A stretch of DNA of 28,918 bases from NCBI RefSeq assembly GCF_946479715.1, contig NZ_CAMLHF010000051.1, positions 1 to 28,918 of the forward strand, in the 5' to 3' direction. Positions 1-6,580 of the stretch are shown one piece after another. Under the pieces are notes generated by a model. That model was not told the DNA's origin. It saw nothing but the letters and a program-made list of their open reading frames with translations, and made no database searches. Each line of letters begins with the position of its first letter. Position 1 is the first letter of the stretch. This stretch comes from an uncultured Pedobacter sp. Lineage in GTDB: Bacteria; Bacteroidota; Bacteroidia; Sphingobacteriales; Sphingobacteriaceae. Made by a program: the position numbers and the translations under genes.

Positions 1-47
1 GACCACCGAGATCTACACTCTTTCCCTACACGACGCTCTTCCGATCT
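1..47 (+). other. Illumina sequencing adapter remnant (not genomic)
   Basis: These bases match the last 47 of the 58 bases of the Illumina TruSeq universal adapter, ending in the characteristic GCTCTTCCGATCT just before base 48. This is artificial sequence left by incomplete trimming. The genomic insert starts at base 48. It implies that the left edge is the end of an assembled contig or read and not a biological boundary. Confidence 0.98.
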
Positions 48-319
48 GAATTACTAAGGAATATCATGATGGTGATACCTGGTTTACGCAAAGTAAAGAC
101 GGAAAAACCAAATATGCATTAACCTGCCTTAAAGATAAAACTCCTGAATATGTAGTGTGGAATGGTAATATTCCAGCTAAAGGAACAGCAGTTCAATTAA
201 TTCAAACCGGTCAGAAACTTAAATGGGAAAATAAGGGAACTACTGTAAAGGTATGGTTGCCAAAAAATATCCAGAAAGATCTACCGGCATTAGCATTTTC
301 TTTTAAAGGGGCTTTATAG
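48..319 (+). CDS. Probable alpha-L-fucosidase (GH29), C-terminal fragment
   Basis: An open frame runs from the adapter junction (first full codon at 50) for 89 codons to TAG at 317-319. The 5' part is missing because the contig begins here. The visible peptide has the beta-rich pattern of the C-terminal domain of bacterial GH29 fucosidases, including HDGDTWFTQSKDGKTKYAL near the start, a VVWNGNIP stretch and a VKVWLPK strand near the end. GH29 enzymes release alpha-linked L-fucose, usually in the periplasm, but the catalytic domain lies outside the window. The call therefore rests on resemblance of the tail only; another secreted glycosidase with a similar domain is possible. The stop overlaps the end of the convergent dehydrogenase gene by 6 bp, and no terminator hairpin is visible between them. 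Confidence 0.6.
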
Positions 320-1396
320 CCCCTCTATTTCCAATTTTTTAGCGAGTTCGTTCAAATCATTAACAACCACGTCAATTAACGGAATGCCGTTAATTCTACG
401 CTCTTGTTCATAAGCAAATTCCGGTTCTCCCGGAATAATTACTTTTTTATCCGGATCAACAGTTTTAGCGCTTTTAAAGCGTTCAATCCAATTGTCAAGA
501 TGATCTTTAAAATCCTGTGCCGGCCTAAAACCATCAACCCTCATCGCACCAAGAAAATGGCCAATACCTTCTCCAACAGGGTCAGTAGGGGGCTCTAAAA
601 AAGCAACAAATGGAGGTACCCAAGGGCCATAATTAGCACCAGACAATACTGCCGATAAAATATCCACAGTAGCACTTAAACCATAACCTTTATGACTTCC
701 GTGATCTTTGTCGCTACCAAGAGGCAACAAAGAACCACCTTCTTTTAATTGATGAGGATTTGTAGAAGTATTACCCGAAGCGTCCTGTACCCATCCTTCA
801 GGAATAGGCTGATTCGCTCTTTGAGCAATCTCCAGTTTTCCATTTGCTGCTGCTGCGGTGGCCATATCAATTATAACGGGAGGATATTTGCCTGCAGGAA
901 AAGCATAACACATAGGGTTGGTACCTAGCAAACGTTCATTGGCATAAGTAGGTGCAACAAGAGGGCTTGCATTAGTCATGCTAATCCCAATCATTTCCTG
1001 TTCAACTGCCATTAACGAATGATAGCCTGCAATACCAAAATGGTTTGAATTTTTAACAGCAACCCATCCACTGCCATAAATACGTGCTTTTTCAATTGCT
1101 ACTTTCATTGCAAAAGGAGCAACTACCAGACCTAAACCGCCATCGCCATCAACTGTGGCAGTTGTAGCCGTTTCATGAACAATTTTTATTGCCGGATTCG
1201 CATTTATTCGCTGCTTTTCCCATAAGCGAACATAGCCGCTTAAACGCGCTACACCATGAGAATCAATGCCTCTTAAATCAGATTTTAACAGTACATCAGC
1301 TGCTAACTGTGCATCCGTTAATGGGCATCCCATTTTTAGAAATACATTCTCTGTAAACTGGCGTAATTTGGTTTCTGTAAAAGTGTAAAAGGTCAT
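314..1396 (-). CDS. Malate/L-lactate dehydrogenase family oxidoreductase (Ldh_2)
   Basis: The 360-residue protein has the usual length of the NAD(P)-dependent Ldh_2 family (malate, L-lactate, ureidoglycolate and related 2-hydroxyacid dehydrogenases), which is unrelated to classical LDH/MDH. It shows the family signature DLRGIDSHG at 40-48 (active-site His47), NSNHFG around 116-121, GTNPMCYAFP around 158-167 and a later HKGYGLS segment. It has no signal peptide, so it is cytoplasmic. The exact substrate cannot be read from the sequence; malate, lactate or sulfolactate are possible. The ATG at 1396 lies only 8 bases after the bshC stop, so the two are almost certainly co-transcribed. This is notable because L-malate is the acceptor in the first step of bacillithiol synthesis. 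The 3' end overlaps the convergent fucosidase gene by 6 bp. Confidence 0.85.
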   Translation of the reverse strand: MTFYTFTETKLRQFTENVFLKMGCPLTDAQLAADVLLKSDLRGIDSHGVARLSGYVRLWEKQRINANPAIKIVHETATTATVDGDGGLGLVVAPFAMKVAIEKARIYGSGWVAVKNSNHFGIAGYHSLMAVEQEMIGISMTNASPLVAPTYANERLLGTNPMCYAFPAGKYPPVIIDMATAAAANGKLEIAQRANQPIPEGWVQDASGNTSTNPHQLKEGGSLLPLGSDKDHGSHKGYGLSATVDILSAVLSGANYGPWVPPFVAFLEPPTDPVGEGIGHFLGAMRVDGFRPAQDFKDHLDNWIERFKSAKTVDPDKKVIIPGEPEFAYEQERRINGIPLIDVVVNDLNELAKKLEIEGL

Positions 1397-1404
1397 TGGA
1401 TTTT

Positions 1405-2991
1405 TTAAGCAAAAAGTACTGTAAACTGATGGTCTAAAGGTTTAAAGTTGGTAATCAATGATTCAATAAAATCATCACCGTAAAGTACAATCATTGGTGC
1501 AATGTTAAGTACCCTTTCCTGTAGCACACCCGAAGGGAATAGTTTTTCTTTAAGATTATCTATTTGAGAGAATGAAGTAACATGCTTTCGTTTTTCGGCT
1601 CTTAACATCTTTTTCTCCAGCGTAGAGATTAATTTTAAGGCTTTTGTTTTTGCAGCATCTGCAGATTGCGAAAGGCTTTTGTCTATTTTATAAGCATTGA
1701 GCTTTATTTGATCAAAAACAGCTCTTATCGATCGTTCTTCATTATCAAGAGAGAACTGAAGATTAACGTGAGATTTAACCCACTCATTCTTTAGCGCTTC
1801 TGGTTCATTAAATAAATTCCTGTGACTAATCCCCAATACTTCCATTCTGGCTTCGCTTCTTTTGTCAATAAGCATAGCCGAATTACGCAGGATCAGTACA
1901 GGGAAATCTATTTTATAGTAATCAAAATTTGCTTTTAACTGCAACCAGTAAGTAACTTCGGCACCACCGCCAATATAGGCTATATTTGGTAAAATGACTT
2001 CCTGATAAACAGGTCGCATAACTACATTAGGGCTAAATCTTTCGGGGAAAGTATTTATTTCTTTCTGTAATTCTTCTTTAGTAAAATCAATAGAAGAGTT
2101 CATCACTTTGTAATGGCCTTTTTCTTCAATAATACGTTCCCTTAAGCCATCAATCATGTAAAAGAAATTGATCTCTCTGGGGTTAACCTGTGTCTTGTAA
2201 CCAAGGGTTTCCAACTCAGCATTGGTTTTGCTGATATGCTTAAAGCTGTTTTCCTCGGTAATGTCTTTATATATAATCTCGGCAAACTGATTTTTAAGAT
2301 TGTGGTCATCGGCATCCACGCAAACCAGACCATATTTGCCAAAAAGAGCATCTACCAGTTCACGGGTAGCATCACTTAATTTTTTGTTTTTAGCATAAGC
2401 ATGATCAACTGTTTTAGAAAACTTAATGCCATTGTCGCTTATCCCAAGATATCCCTTGTAAGCAGCAAGCGCTTCTGCAATATCAGAGGTGTCCAGTCTT
2501 CCTGTCGCACCGGCAGCTTCTTTATTCCAGGTAATCATCTTGTCCTCAACCTTAACATGATTGATCTCTTCAAAATCATGATCTTCTGTAGCCATCCAAT
2601 AAACGGGAACAAAATTGTACTCAGGAAATTGTTGTTTTAAATCACTTGCAAGGTTTATTGCCGTTACTATTTTATAGATAAAATATAGAGGTCCGGTAAA
2701 TATATTTAACTGATGGCCTGTGGTAATGGTAAAAGTTTTCTTGTCGGCTAACAGCTCAATGTTGGCCTTTACTAGTGGCAAAGGATGAATTGAAGAATAT
2801 TGCTTTTGTAAAGTGCTAACCAGAATGGCTCTGTCGGCACTAAAATTTCGTTCAGCAATAGCCTTTGCAAAACCAGTAAAATCCGGTTCATACTTGTAAA
2901 AAGGGCTCAGCTTCTCATTTTTTCCGATGTAGTCTAGTACGGTGGAAGAGAACGCATTAGTTTCCTGATAAGAGATGTATTTAGCTTGCAT
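1405..2991 (-). CDS. bshC: Bacillithiol biosynthesis cysteine-adding enzyme BshC
   Basis: BshC is the putative cysteine ligase that adds Cys to GlcN-malate, giving the low-molecular-weight thiol bacillithiol, which some Bacteroidota use in place of glutathione. The 528-residue protein matches BshC length and landmarks: TITTGHQLNIFTGPLYF near residue 90, the acidic VYWMATEDHDFEEIN stretch near 130-145, and MRPVYQEVILPNIAYIGGG near 335. A Lys/Glu-rich probable coiled coil precedes the C-terminus. The start is uncertain: the frame can begin at GTG 2997 or ATG 2991. I chose the ATG because neither has a Shine-Dalgarno and the protein from ATG (MQAKYIS) looks canonical. The gene lies 46 bases after rimO and 8 before the dehydrogenase gene. 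No bshA or bshB is visible in the window. Confidence 0.92.
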   Translation of the reverse strand: MQAKYISYQETNAFSSTVLDYIGKNEKLSPFYKYEPDFTGFAKAIAERNFSADRAILVSTLQKQYSSIHPLPLVKANIELLADKKTFTITTGHQLNIFTGPLYFIYKIVTAINLASDLKQQFPEYNFVPVYWMATEDHDFEEINHVKVEDKMITWNKEAAGATGRLDTSDIAEALAAYKGYLGISDNGIKFSKTVDHAYAKNKKLSDATRELVDALFGKYGLVCVDADDHNLKNQFAEIIYKDITEENSFKHISKTNAELETLGYKTQVNPREINFFYMIDGLRERIIEEKGHYKVMNSSIDFTKEELQKEINTFPERFSPNVVMRPVYQEVILPNIAYIGGGAEVTYWLQLKANFDYYKIDFPVLILRNSAMLIDKRSEARMEVLGISHRNLFNEPEALKNEWVKSHVNLQFSLDNEERSIRAVFDQIKLNAYKIDKSLSQSADAAKTKALKLISTLEKKMLRAEKRKHVTSFSQIDNLKEKLFPSGVLQERVLNIAPMIVLYGDDFIESLITNFKPLDHQFTVLFA

Positions 2992-3037
2992 TGCCACGAA
3001 TTTAAGCTAATAAACTATAAATCTAAATATGAAGCCT

Positions 3038-4372
3038 TTATTTTACAATCTGTCCATATAGATCAAAATCTTCAGCACGATCAATCTTAACATTTACAAA
3101 GGTTCCATTGGCTGCATAACCTGTTGCTGCGTCAATTAAAACTTCGTTGTCAACCTCCGGAGAGTCAAATTCAGTACGGCCGATGAAGAAATCACCTTCT
3201 TTTCTGTCAACCAAAACTTTATAGGTTTTGCCTAATTTATCTTGGTTTATGTCAAAAGAAATACCTTGTTGTAATTCCATAATAGCATCCACACGTGCTT
3301 GTTTTACTTCTTCAGGAACATCGTCAACTAAATTATGCGCATGGGTTTTTTCTTCATGGGAATAAGTGAAGCATCCTAACCTGTCGAAACGGGTTTCCTC
3401 TACCCAGCTAAGCATTTCTTCAAAATCCTGCTCAGTTTCTCCAGGGTATCCACAAATTAAAGTAGTACGCATAGCGATGTTCGGTACTTTATCTCTAATC
3501 TGATTCACAATGTCGATGGTTTTTTGCTTGGTAATACCACGGCGCATAGATTTTAGCATGTTATCTGTGATGTGCTGCAGAGGCATGTCTAAATATTTGC
3601 AAATATTCTCGCGCTCATTCATGGCATCAAGAATTTCCATTGGGAAGCCAGAAGGGTAGGCGTATTGCAACCTGATCCACTCAATGCCTTTTACGTCAGA
3701 TAGTCTACGCAATAACTCATCAAGGTTACGCTTTCCATAAATGTCCAGACCATAATAGGTAAGGTCTTGTGCAATTAGAATAAGTTCTTTGGTTCCGTTA
3801 GCAGCCAATATTTTAGCCTCATTAACCAGCTCTTCCATATCACGAGACACGTGTTTACCACGCATCAGCGGAATGGCACAGAAAGAACAAGGTCTGTTGC
3901 AACCTTCTGCAATCTTAAAATAAGCGTAATGAGAAGGAGTAGTTAACAAACGTTCGCCTATTAGCTCATGTTTGTAATTTGCACCTAAAGAGTGCAGTAA
4001 GTTATTTAAATCGTTGGTACCAAAGTAAGCATCAACGTTAGTAATTTCCGATTCTAATTCAGGTTTGTAACGTTCGGATAAACATCCGGTTACAATTACT
4101 TTACCAACTTTTCCTTCATCTTTTAACTGGCTATATTGTAATATGGTGTCTATAGATTCCTGTTTTGCATTATCTATAAATCCACAGGTATTGATTACTA
4201 CAATATCATTTTTGCCAATCTGATTAGATTCATGAACAACATCTAAACTGTTTCCGCGCAATTGCCCCATTAGAACCTCAGAATCGTAAGTGTTTTTGGA
4301 GCAGCCCAGTGTGATTACGTTGATCTTTGGTTTTTTAACAGGGATTATTTTTGTGGAAGTTTTTGTATTCAT
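3038..4372 (-). CDS. rimO: Ribosomal protein S12 methylthiotransferase RimO
   Basis: RimO is a radical-SAM enzyme with two 4Fe-4S clusters that adds a methylthio group to the conserved Asp of ribosomal protein uS12. The 444-residue protein has the complete architecture. An N-terminal MTTase domain carries the three cluster cysteines C24 (TLGCSKN), C63 (NTCGF) and C97 (VTGC). The radical-SAM motif CxxxCxxC follows at C158, C162 and C165 (GCNRPCSFC), then a C-terminal TRAM domain after about residue 375. GCSKN with a short TRAM region favours RimO over MiaB. The gene follows ftsY on the same strand, separated by 140 bp that contain a large inverted repeat, and is followed by bshC. Confidence 0.96.
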   Translation of the reverse strand: MNTKTSTKIIPVKKPKINVITLGCSKNTYDSEVLMGQLRGNSLDVVHESNQIGKNDIVVINTCGFIDNAKQESIDTILQYSQLKDEGKVGKVIVTGCLSERYKPELESEITNVDAYFGTNDLNNLLHSLGANYKHELIGERLLTTPSHYAYFKIAEGCNRPCSFCAIPLMRGKHVSRDMEELVNEAKILAANGTKELILIAQDLTYYGLDIYGKRNLDELLRRLSDVKGIEWIRLQYAYPSGFPMEILDAMNERENICKYLDMPLQHITDNMLKSMRRGITKQKTIDIVNQIRDKVPNIAMRTTLICGYPGETEQDFEEMLSWVEETRFDRLGCFTYSHEEKTHAHNLVDDVPEEVKQARVDAIMELQQGISFDINQDKLGKTYKVLVDRKEGDFFIGRTEFDSPEVDNEVLIDAATGYAANGTFVNVKIDRAEDFDLYGQIVK

Positions 4373-4433
4373 GTTTTGTAAGTCAGTATATTTTTTTATT
4401 TATTTTATGCTTGTTTGTCTGCCAGATCATCTT

Positions 4434-4506
4434 CGTCATCTCGACGATAGGAGAGATCTCTTGTTCAGACATAGTTCAAGAGATCTCTCCTATCGTCGAG
4501 ATGACG
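4434..4506. repeat. 30-bp perfect inverted repeat (REP/MITE-like palindrome)
   Basis: The left arm (4434-4463) and right arm (4477-4506) are perfectly complementary over 30 bp around a 13-base spacer (4464-4476). The inner end carries GAGATCTCTTG and the outer end CGTCATCTCGACG. Outside the arms both sides continue with TTCG-like bases but are out of step by 2 bp. It begins 6 bases after the ftsY stop and lies in the ftsY-rimO gap. It is richer in G+C than its AT-rich surroundings and has no T-run on either side, so it is not a textbook terminator. From memory, palindromes with similar GTCATCTCGAC...GGAGAGATCTC arms are scattered through many Bacteroidota genomes. A dispersed repeat is therefore my first interpretation; an mRNA-stabilising hairpin between ftsY and rimO is possible. 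Confidence 0.85.
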
Positions 4507-4512
4507 CGAATT

Positions 4513-5475
4513 CTATTTAAACAAGCTGTCAACAAATGCTTTTTTATCAAATAATTGCAGGTCATTCATGCTTTCGCCAACGCCTATATATTTTACGGGT
4601 ATTTTAAACTGATCTGAGATTCCGATAACAACGCCACCTTTTGCAGTACCATCAAGTTTAGTAATAGCTAAGGCATTTACATCAGTTGCTTCGGTGAACT
4701 GCTTGCACTGTTCAAAAGCGTTTTGTCCTGTAGATCCGTCAAGTACCAATAGTATTTCGTGCGGTGCACCAGGAACTACCTTTTGCATCACATTTTTAAT
4801 TTTACCAAGTTCGTTCATTAAGCCAACCTTGTTGTGCAAACGCCCGGCTGTATCAATAATTACAACATCTTCGCCATTGGCAACGGCCGACTGTAGTGTG
4901 TCGAAAGCTACAGAAGCGGGATCAGATCCCATTGCTTGTGCTACAACACGAACGCCAACACGCTCGCCCCAAAGTTTAATCTGTTCAACTGCTGCGGCTC
5001 TAAAAGTATCGGCAGCACCTAAAACAACTTTAAGGTTTTCTGCTTTAAGTTTATGTGCCAGTTTTCCTATGGTTGTGGTTTTGACTACACCATTTACACC
5101 AACTACCATAATAACGTATGGCTTGTGGTTACCGTATTCAAAACTTCTGAAATCGTTGCTGTTATTTTCTGCAAGTAACAGTTGTATTTCATCGCGCAGC
5201 AGATTGTTTAGTTCAGAGGTAGATAAGTATTTGTCCTTTGCTACACGTTTCTGTATGCGATCGATAATCTTTAATGTGGTGGTTACACCAACATCAGAGG
5301 TTACCAAAACTTCTTCGAGGTTATCCAGTACATCATCATCCACTGTAGATTTACCTGCTACAGCTTTAGTGATTTTACTTAAAAAACCCTCTTTAGTTTT
5401 CTCTAATCCCTTGTCGAGAGCTTCCTGCGCTTCAGGCGCGGTCTCTTTTTTCTTAAAAAAATCAAATAAACCCAT
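4513..5475 (-). CDS. ftsY: Signal recognition particle receptor FtsY, with substituted P-loop glycine
   Basis: FtsY is the membrane-associated SRP GTPase that docks ribosome-Ffh complexes at the Sec translocon. The 320-residue length is typical for Bacteroidota, with only a short N-terminal region (MGLFDFFKKKE), then the helical N domain (about 20-105) and the G domain (about 118-320). Motifs present: DTAGR (G3), TKLDGTAKGG (G4 and following) and a C-terminal GVGESMNDLQLFD. The anomaly is the G1 P-loop: it reads GVNGVVKTTT (126-135), whereas SRP GTPases have GxxGxGKT. Residue 131 is therefore Val (GTC, complement of 5083-5085) in place of the invariant Gly, a one-base difference at 5084. ftsY is essential, so a sequence error is as likely as a real change. 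The start codon is 22 bases from a terminator-like hairpin. Confidence 0.95.
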   Translation of the reverse strand: MGLFDFFKKKETAPEAQEALDKGLEKTKEGFLSKITKAVAGKSTVDDDVLDNLEEVLVTSDVGVTTTLKIIDRIQKRVAKDKYLSTSELNNLLRDEIQLLLAENNSNDFRSFEYGNHKPYVIMVVGVNGVVKTTTIGKLAHKLKAENLKVVLGAADTFRAAAVEQIKLWGERVGVRVVAQAMGSDPASVAFDTLQSAVANGEDVVIIDTAGRLHNKVGLMNELGKIKNVMQKVVPGAPHEILLVLDGSTGQNAFEQCKQFTEATDVNALAITKLDGTAKGGVVIGISDQFKIPVKYIGVGESMNDLQLFDKKAFVDSLFK

Positions 5476-5490
5476 AAGAATGTATAGAAA

Positions 5491-5527
5491 AACAAAAAAA
5501 GCCCTCCCAGAATAAAGGGACGGCTTT
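5491..5527 (-). terminator. Intrinsic terminator after the rpmB-rpmG-DUF4295 operon
   Basis: Read on the minus strand, AAAGCCGTCCC pairs with GGGAGGGCTTT around an 8-base loop, with one central mismatch, and is followed directly by a run of seven T (5494-5500). This is the expected form of a rho-independent terminator for the ribosomal operon. It lies between DUF4295 and ftsY, ending about 20 bases before the ftsY ATG. ftsY must therefore be transcribed by read-through or from a promoter overlapping this hairpin. Confidence 0.8.
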
Positions 5528-5547
5528 AATATTATAAAATATTAAAA

Positions 5548-5709
5548 TTATTTTTTAGATGCAGAAATAGCATCTTGAACGTGATCGTTGTGAACAATAA
5601 CTTCTTTGAAAGAATAAGCACCAGATTTTGGCGACTTAGTCATTGTAATAACTTTCGAATATTCCTTTCCTTTACCCGTTTTCAGGGTTGCAACTACCTT
5701 TTTTGCCAT
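5548..5709 (-). CDS. DUF4295 family small basic protein (ribosome-associated candidate)
   Basis: A 53-residue Lys-rich protein starts MAKKVVATLKTGKGKEYSKV and continues with SPKSGAYSFKE and VIVHNDHVQD, which I recognise as the DUF4295 family found in Bacteroidota. It sits 38 bases downstream of rpmG and before the terminator, so it belongs to the rpmB-rpmG operon. This neighbourhood, the small size and the high charge suggest a ribosomal protein. I have an uncertain memory of a lineage-specific large-subunit protein (bL38) in a Flavobacterium ribosome structure that could be this family. The start is the only ATG in frame near the operon spacing. Confidence 0.85.
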   Translation of the reverse strand: MAKKVVATLKTGKGKEYSKVITMTKSPKSGAYSFKEVIVHNDHVQDAISASKK

Positions 5710-5747
5710 GATCTAAATAGATTGTATTTAGTTAAATACTAAATGTA

Positions 5748-5930
5748 TTACTTAATTTCTTTGTGTACAGTTACTTTTCTCAACACTGGATTGAATTTTT
5801 TCAACTCTAATCTCTCAGTAGTGTTTTTACGGTTTTTAGTAGTGATATATCTAGAAGCACCAGGCATGCCGCTTGCTCTATGTTCTGTACACTCTAGAAT
5901 AACTTGTACTCTGTTACCTTTTTTTGCCAT
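5748..5930 (-). CDS. rpmG: 50S ribosomal protein L33 (bL33)
   Basis: The 60-residue basic protein begins [18 protein letters not shown] and contains [11 protein letters not shown] and KKFNPVLRK, the diagnostic bL33 segments. bL33 binds 23S rRNA near the E site. Only a single cysteine is present, so this is the zinc-free form lacking the CxxC pairs of C+ paralogues. It lies between rpmB and DUF4295 with about 40-base gaps, in one operon. Confidence 0.97.
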   Translation of the reverse strand: MAKKGNRVQVILECTEHRASGMPGASRYITTKNRKNTTERLELKKFNPVLRKVTVHKEIK

Positions 5931-5970
5931 TTTATTAATATTAAGGTTGATTTCACATCAACCAATGTTT

Positions 5971-6204
5971 CTACAAATATCCTTTTTTCATGAAGCGGTT
6001 AATCGCTTCTGTAATACCAATTTTATTGATGGTTTTGATAGCTGAAGTAGATACTTTCAGTGTTATCCAACGATCCTCATCAGGAATATAAAATTTCTGA
6101 AGTTGTAAGTTGGGATAAAACTTACGCTTGGTTTTAACGTTTGAGTGAGAAACATTAAAACCTGTCATTGCCATTTTTCCGGTTAAATCACAAACTCTAG
6201 ACAT
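5971..6204 (-). CDS. rpmB: 50S ribosomal protein L28 (bL28)
   Basis: The 77-residue protein from ATG 6204 starts [20 protein letters not shown] and continues with [11 protein letters not shown] and [14 protein letters not shown], the standard bL28 signature. The frame is open up to an ATG at 6258, but the extra 18 residues do not resemble L28 and that ATG overlaps the probable promoter at 6256-6286, so 6204 is the correct start. It is the first gene of the minus-strand series running through DUF4295. Confidence 0.97.
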   Translation of the reverse strand: MSRVCDLTGKMAMTGFNVSHSNVKTKRKFYPNLQLQKFYIPDEDRWITLKVSTSAIKTINKIGITEAINRFMKKGYL

Positions 6205-6255
6205 GCCTTTAAATATATTGTTAATTGTTCTTCGCTTAATTTTTTTAAGAGTGTG

Positions 6256-6286
6256 CAAATATCAGTAAAATATTTGTAATCATCAA
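6256..6286 (-). promoter_or_regulatory. Candidate promoter for rpmB operon
   Basis: On the minus strand, TTG (6286-6284) is followed after 20 bases by GATATTTG (6263-6256). This matches 7 of 8 positions counted against the Bacteroidota -7 element TAnnTTTG, with the expected -33 TTG. Transcription would start near 6249 and leave a leader of about 45 bases before rpmB. This is pattern matching only. Confidence 0.45.
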
Positions 6287-6385
6287 GTAAGAGCGAAAAA
6301 TAATTTCAATTATTATTTAGCACCAGTAACTACTATTAAAGTAAAGACCTCGTTGGATGCCTGGAGTAGTCAAGTCCTCACATAG

Positions 6386-6466
6386 TTCACACATTCTACA
6401 CAGATCCTTCACAAAAAGGTACCTGTTTGTGGATTTGGTGTGAAGGATGTGTGAATAAAGTGTGAA
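6386..6466. repeat. 81-bp dyad of helically phased TTCACA/TGTGAA units
   Basis: In the 376-bp divergent gap between rpmB and acs, TTCACA occurs at 6386 and 6408 with a one-mismatch copy (TACACA) at 6397. TGTGAA occurs at 6439, 6450 and 6461, and a further copy lies at 6480. Within each half the units are exactly 11 bp apart. The two halves are mirror images around position 6426, with 24 of 28 arm positions complementary. The centre (6414-6438) is unpaired. This could be a multi-site operator for an oligomeric regulator of acs, or a dispersed hairpin element. The remainder of the gap holds the two promoter candidates and nothing else I can identify. Confidence 0.8.
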
Positions 6467-6519
6467 GAAACACTAATCTTGTGAAGAACTATCCCATACT
6501 GTAATATACATCAATAAAA

Positions 6520-6553
6520 TTGTTTTTATAAAGCGCAATTTTATCTAAGTTTG
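6520..6553 (+). promoter_or_regulatory. Candidate acs promoter (-33 TTG, -7 TAAGTTTG)
   Basis: TAAGTTTG at 6546-6553 is a perfect match to the Bacteroidota primary-sigma -7 consensus TAnnTTTG. A TTG at 6520-6522 lies 23 bases upstream, at the long end of accepted spacing. Transcription would begin near 6560, about 20 bases before the acs ATG, and the 81-bp dyad would lie immediately upstream, a normal position for an activator. Confidence 0.6.
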
Positions 6554-6580
6554 GGTCTTAGTTGTTGAAATAAACCAAAT

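Noticed and set aside
2992..2997. GTG start for bshC two codons before the ATG
   Set aside because: The GTG at 2997 is possible, but the protein from ATG 2991 looks canonical and neither start has a Shine-Dalgarno. ATG was preferred.
4290..4554. Short plus-strand frames across the ftsY-rimO gap
   Set aside because: They arise from the antisense of rimO and ftsY and from the inverted repeat; their products are low-complexity and have no family look.
4694..5515. 273-codon plus-strand frame opposite ftsY
   Set aside because: It is Ser/Thr/Leu-rich antisense of a clearly recognised gene.
6205..6258. Longer rpmB product from ATG 6258
   Set aside because: The extra 18 residues do not resemble L28 and the codon overlaps the probable promoter.
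6386..6485. CRISPR-like array upstream of acs
   Set aside because: Repeat units are only 6 bp at 11-bp steps with inverted halves; no spacers of CRISPR size and no cas genes.
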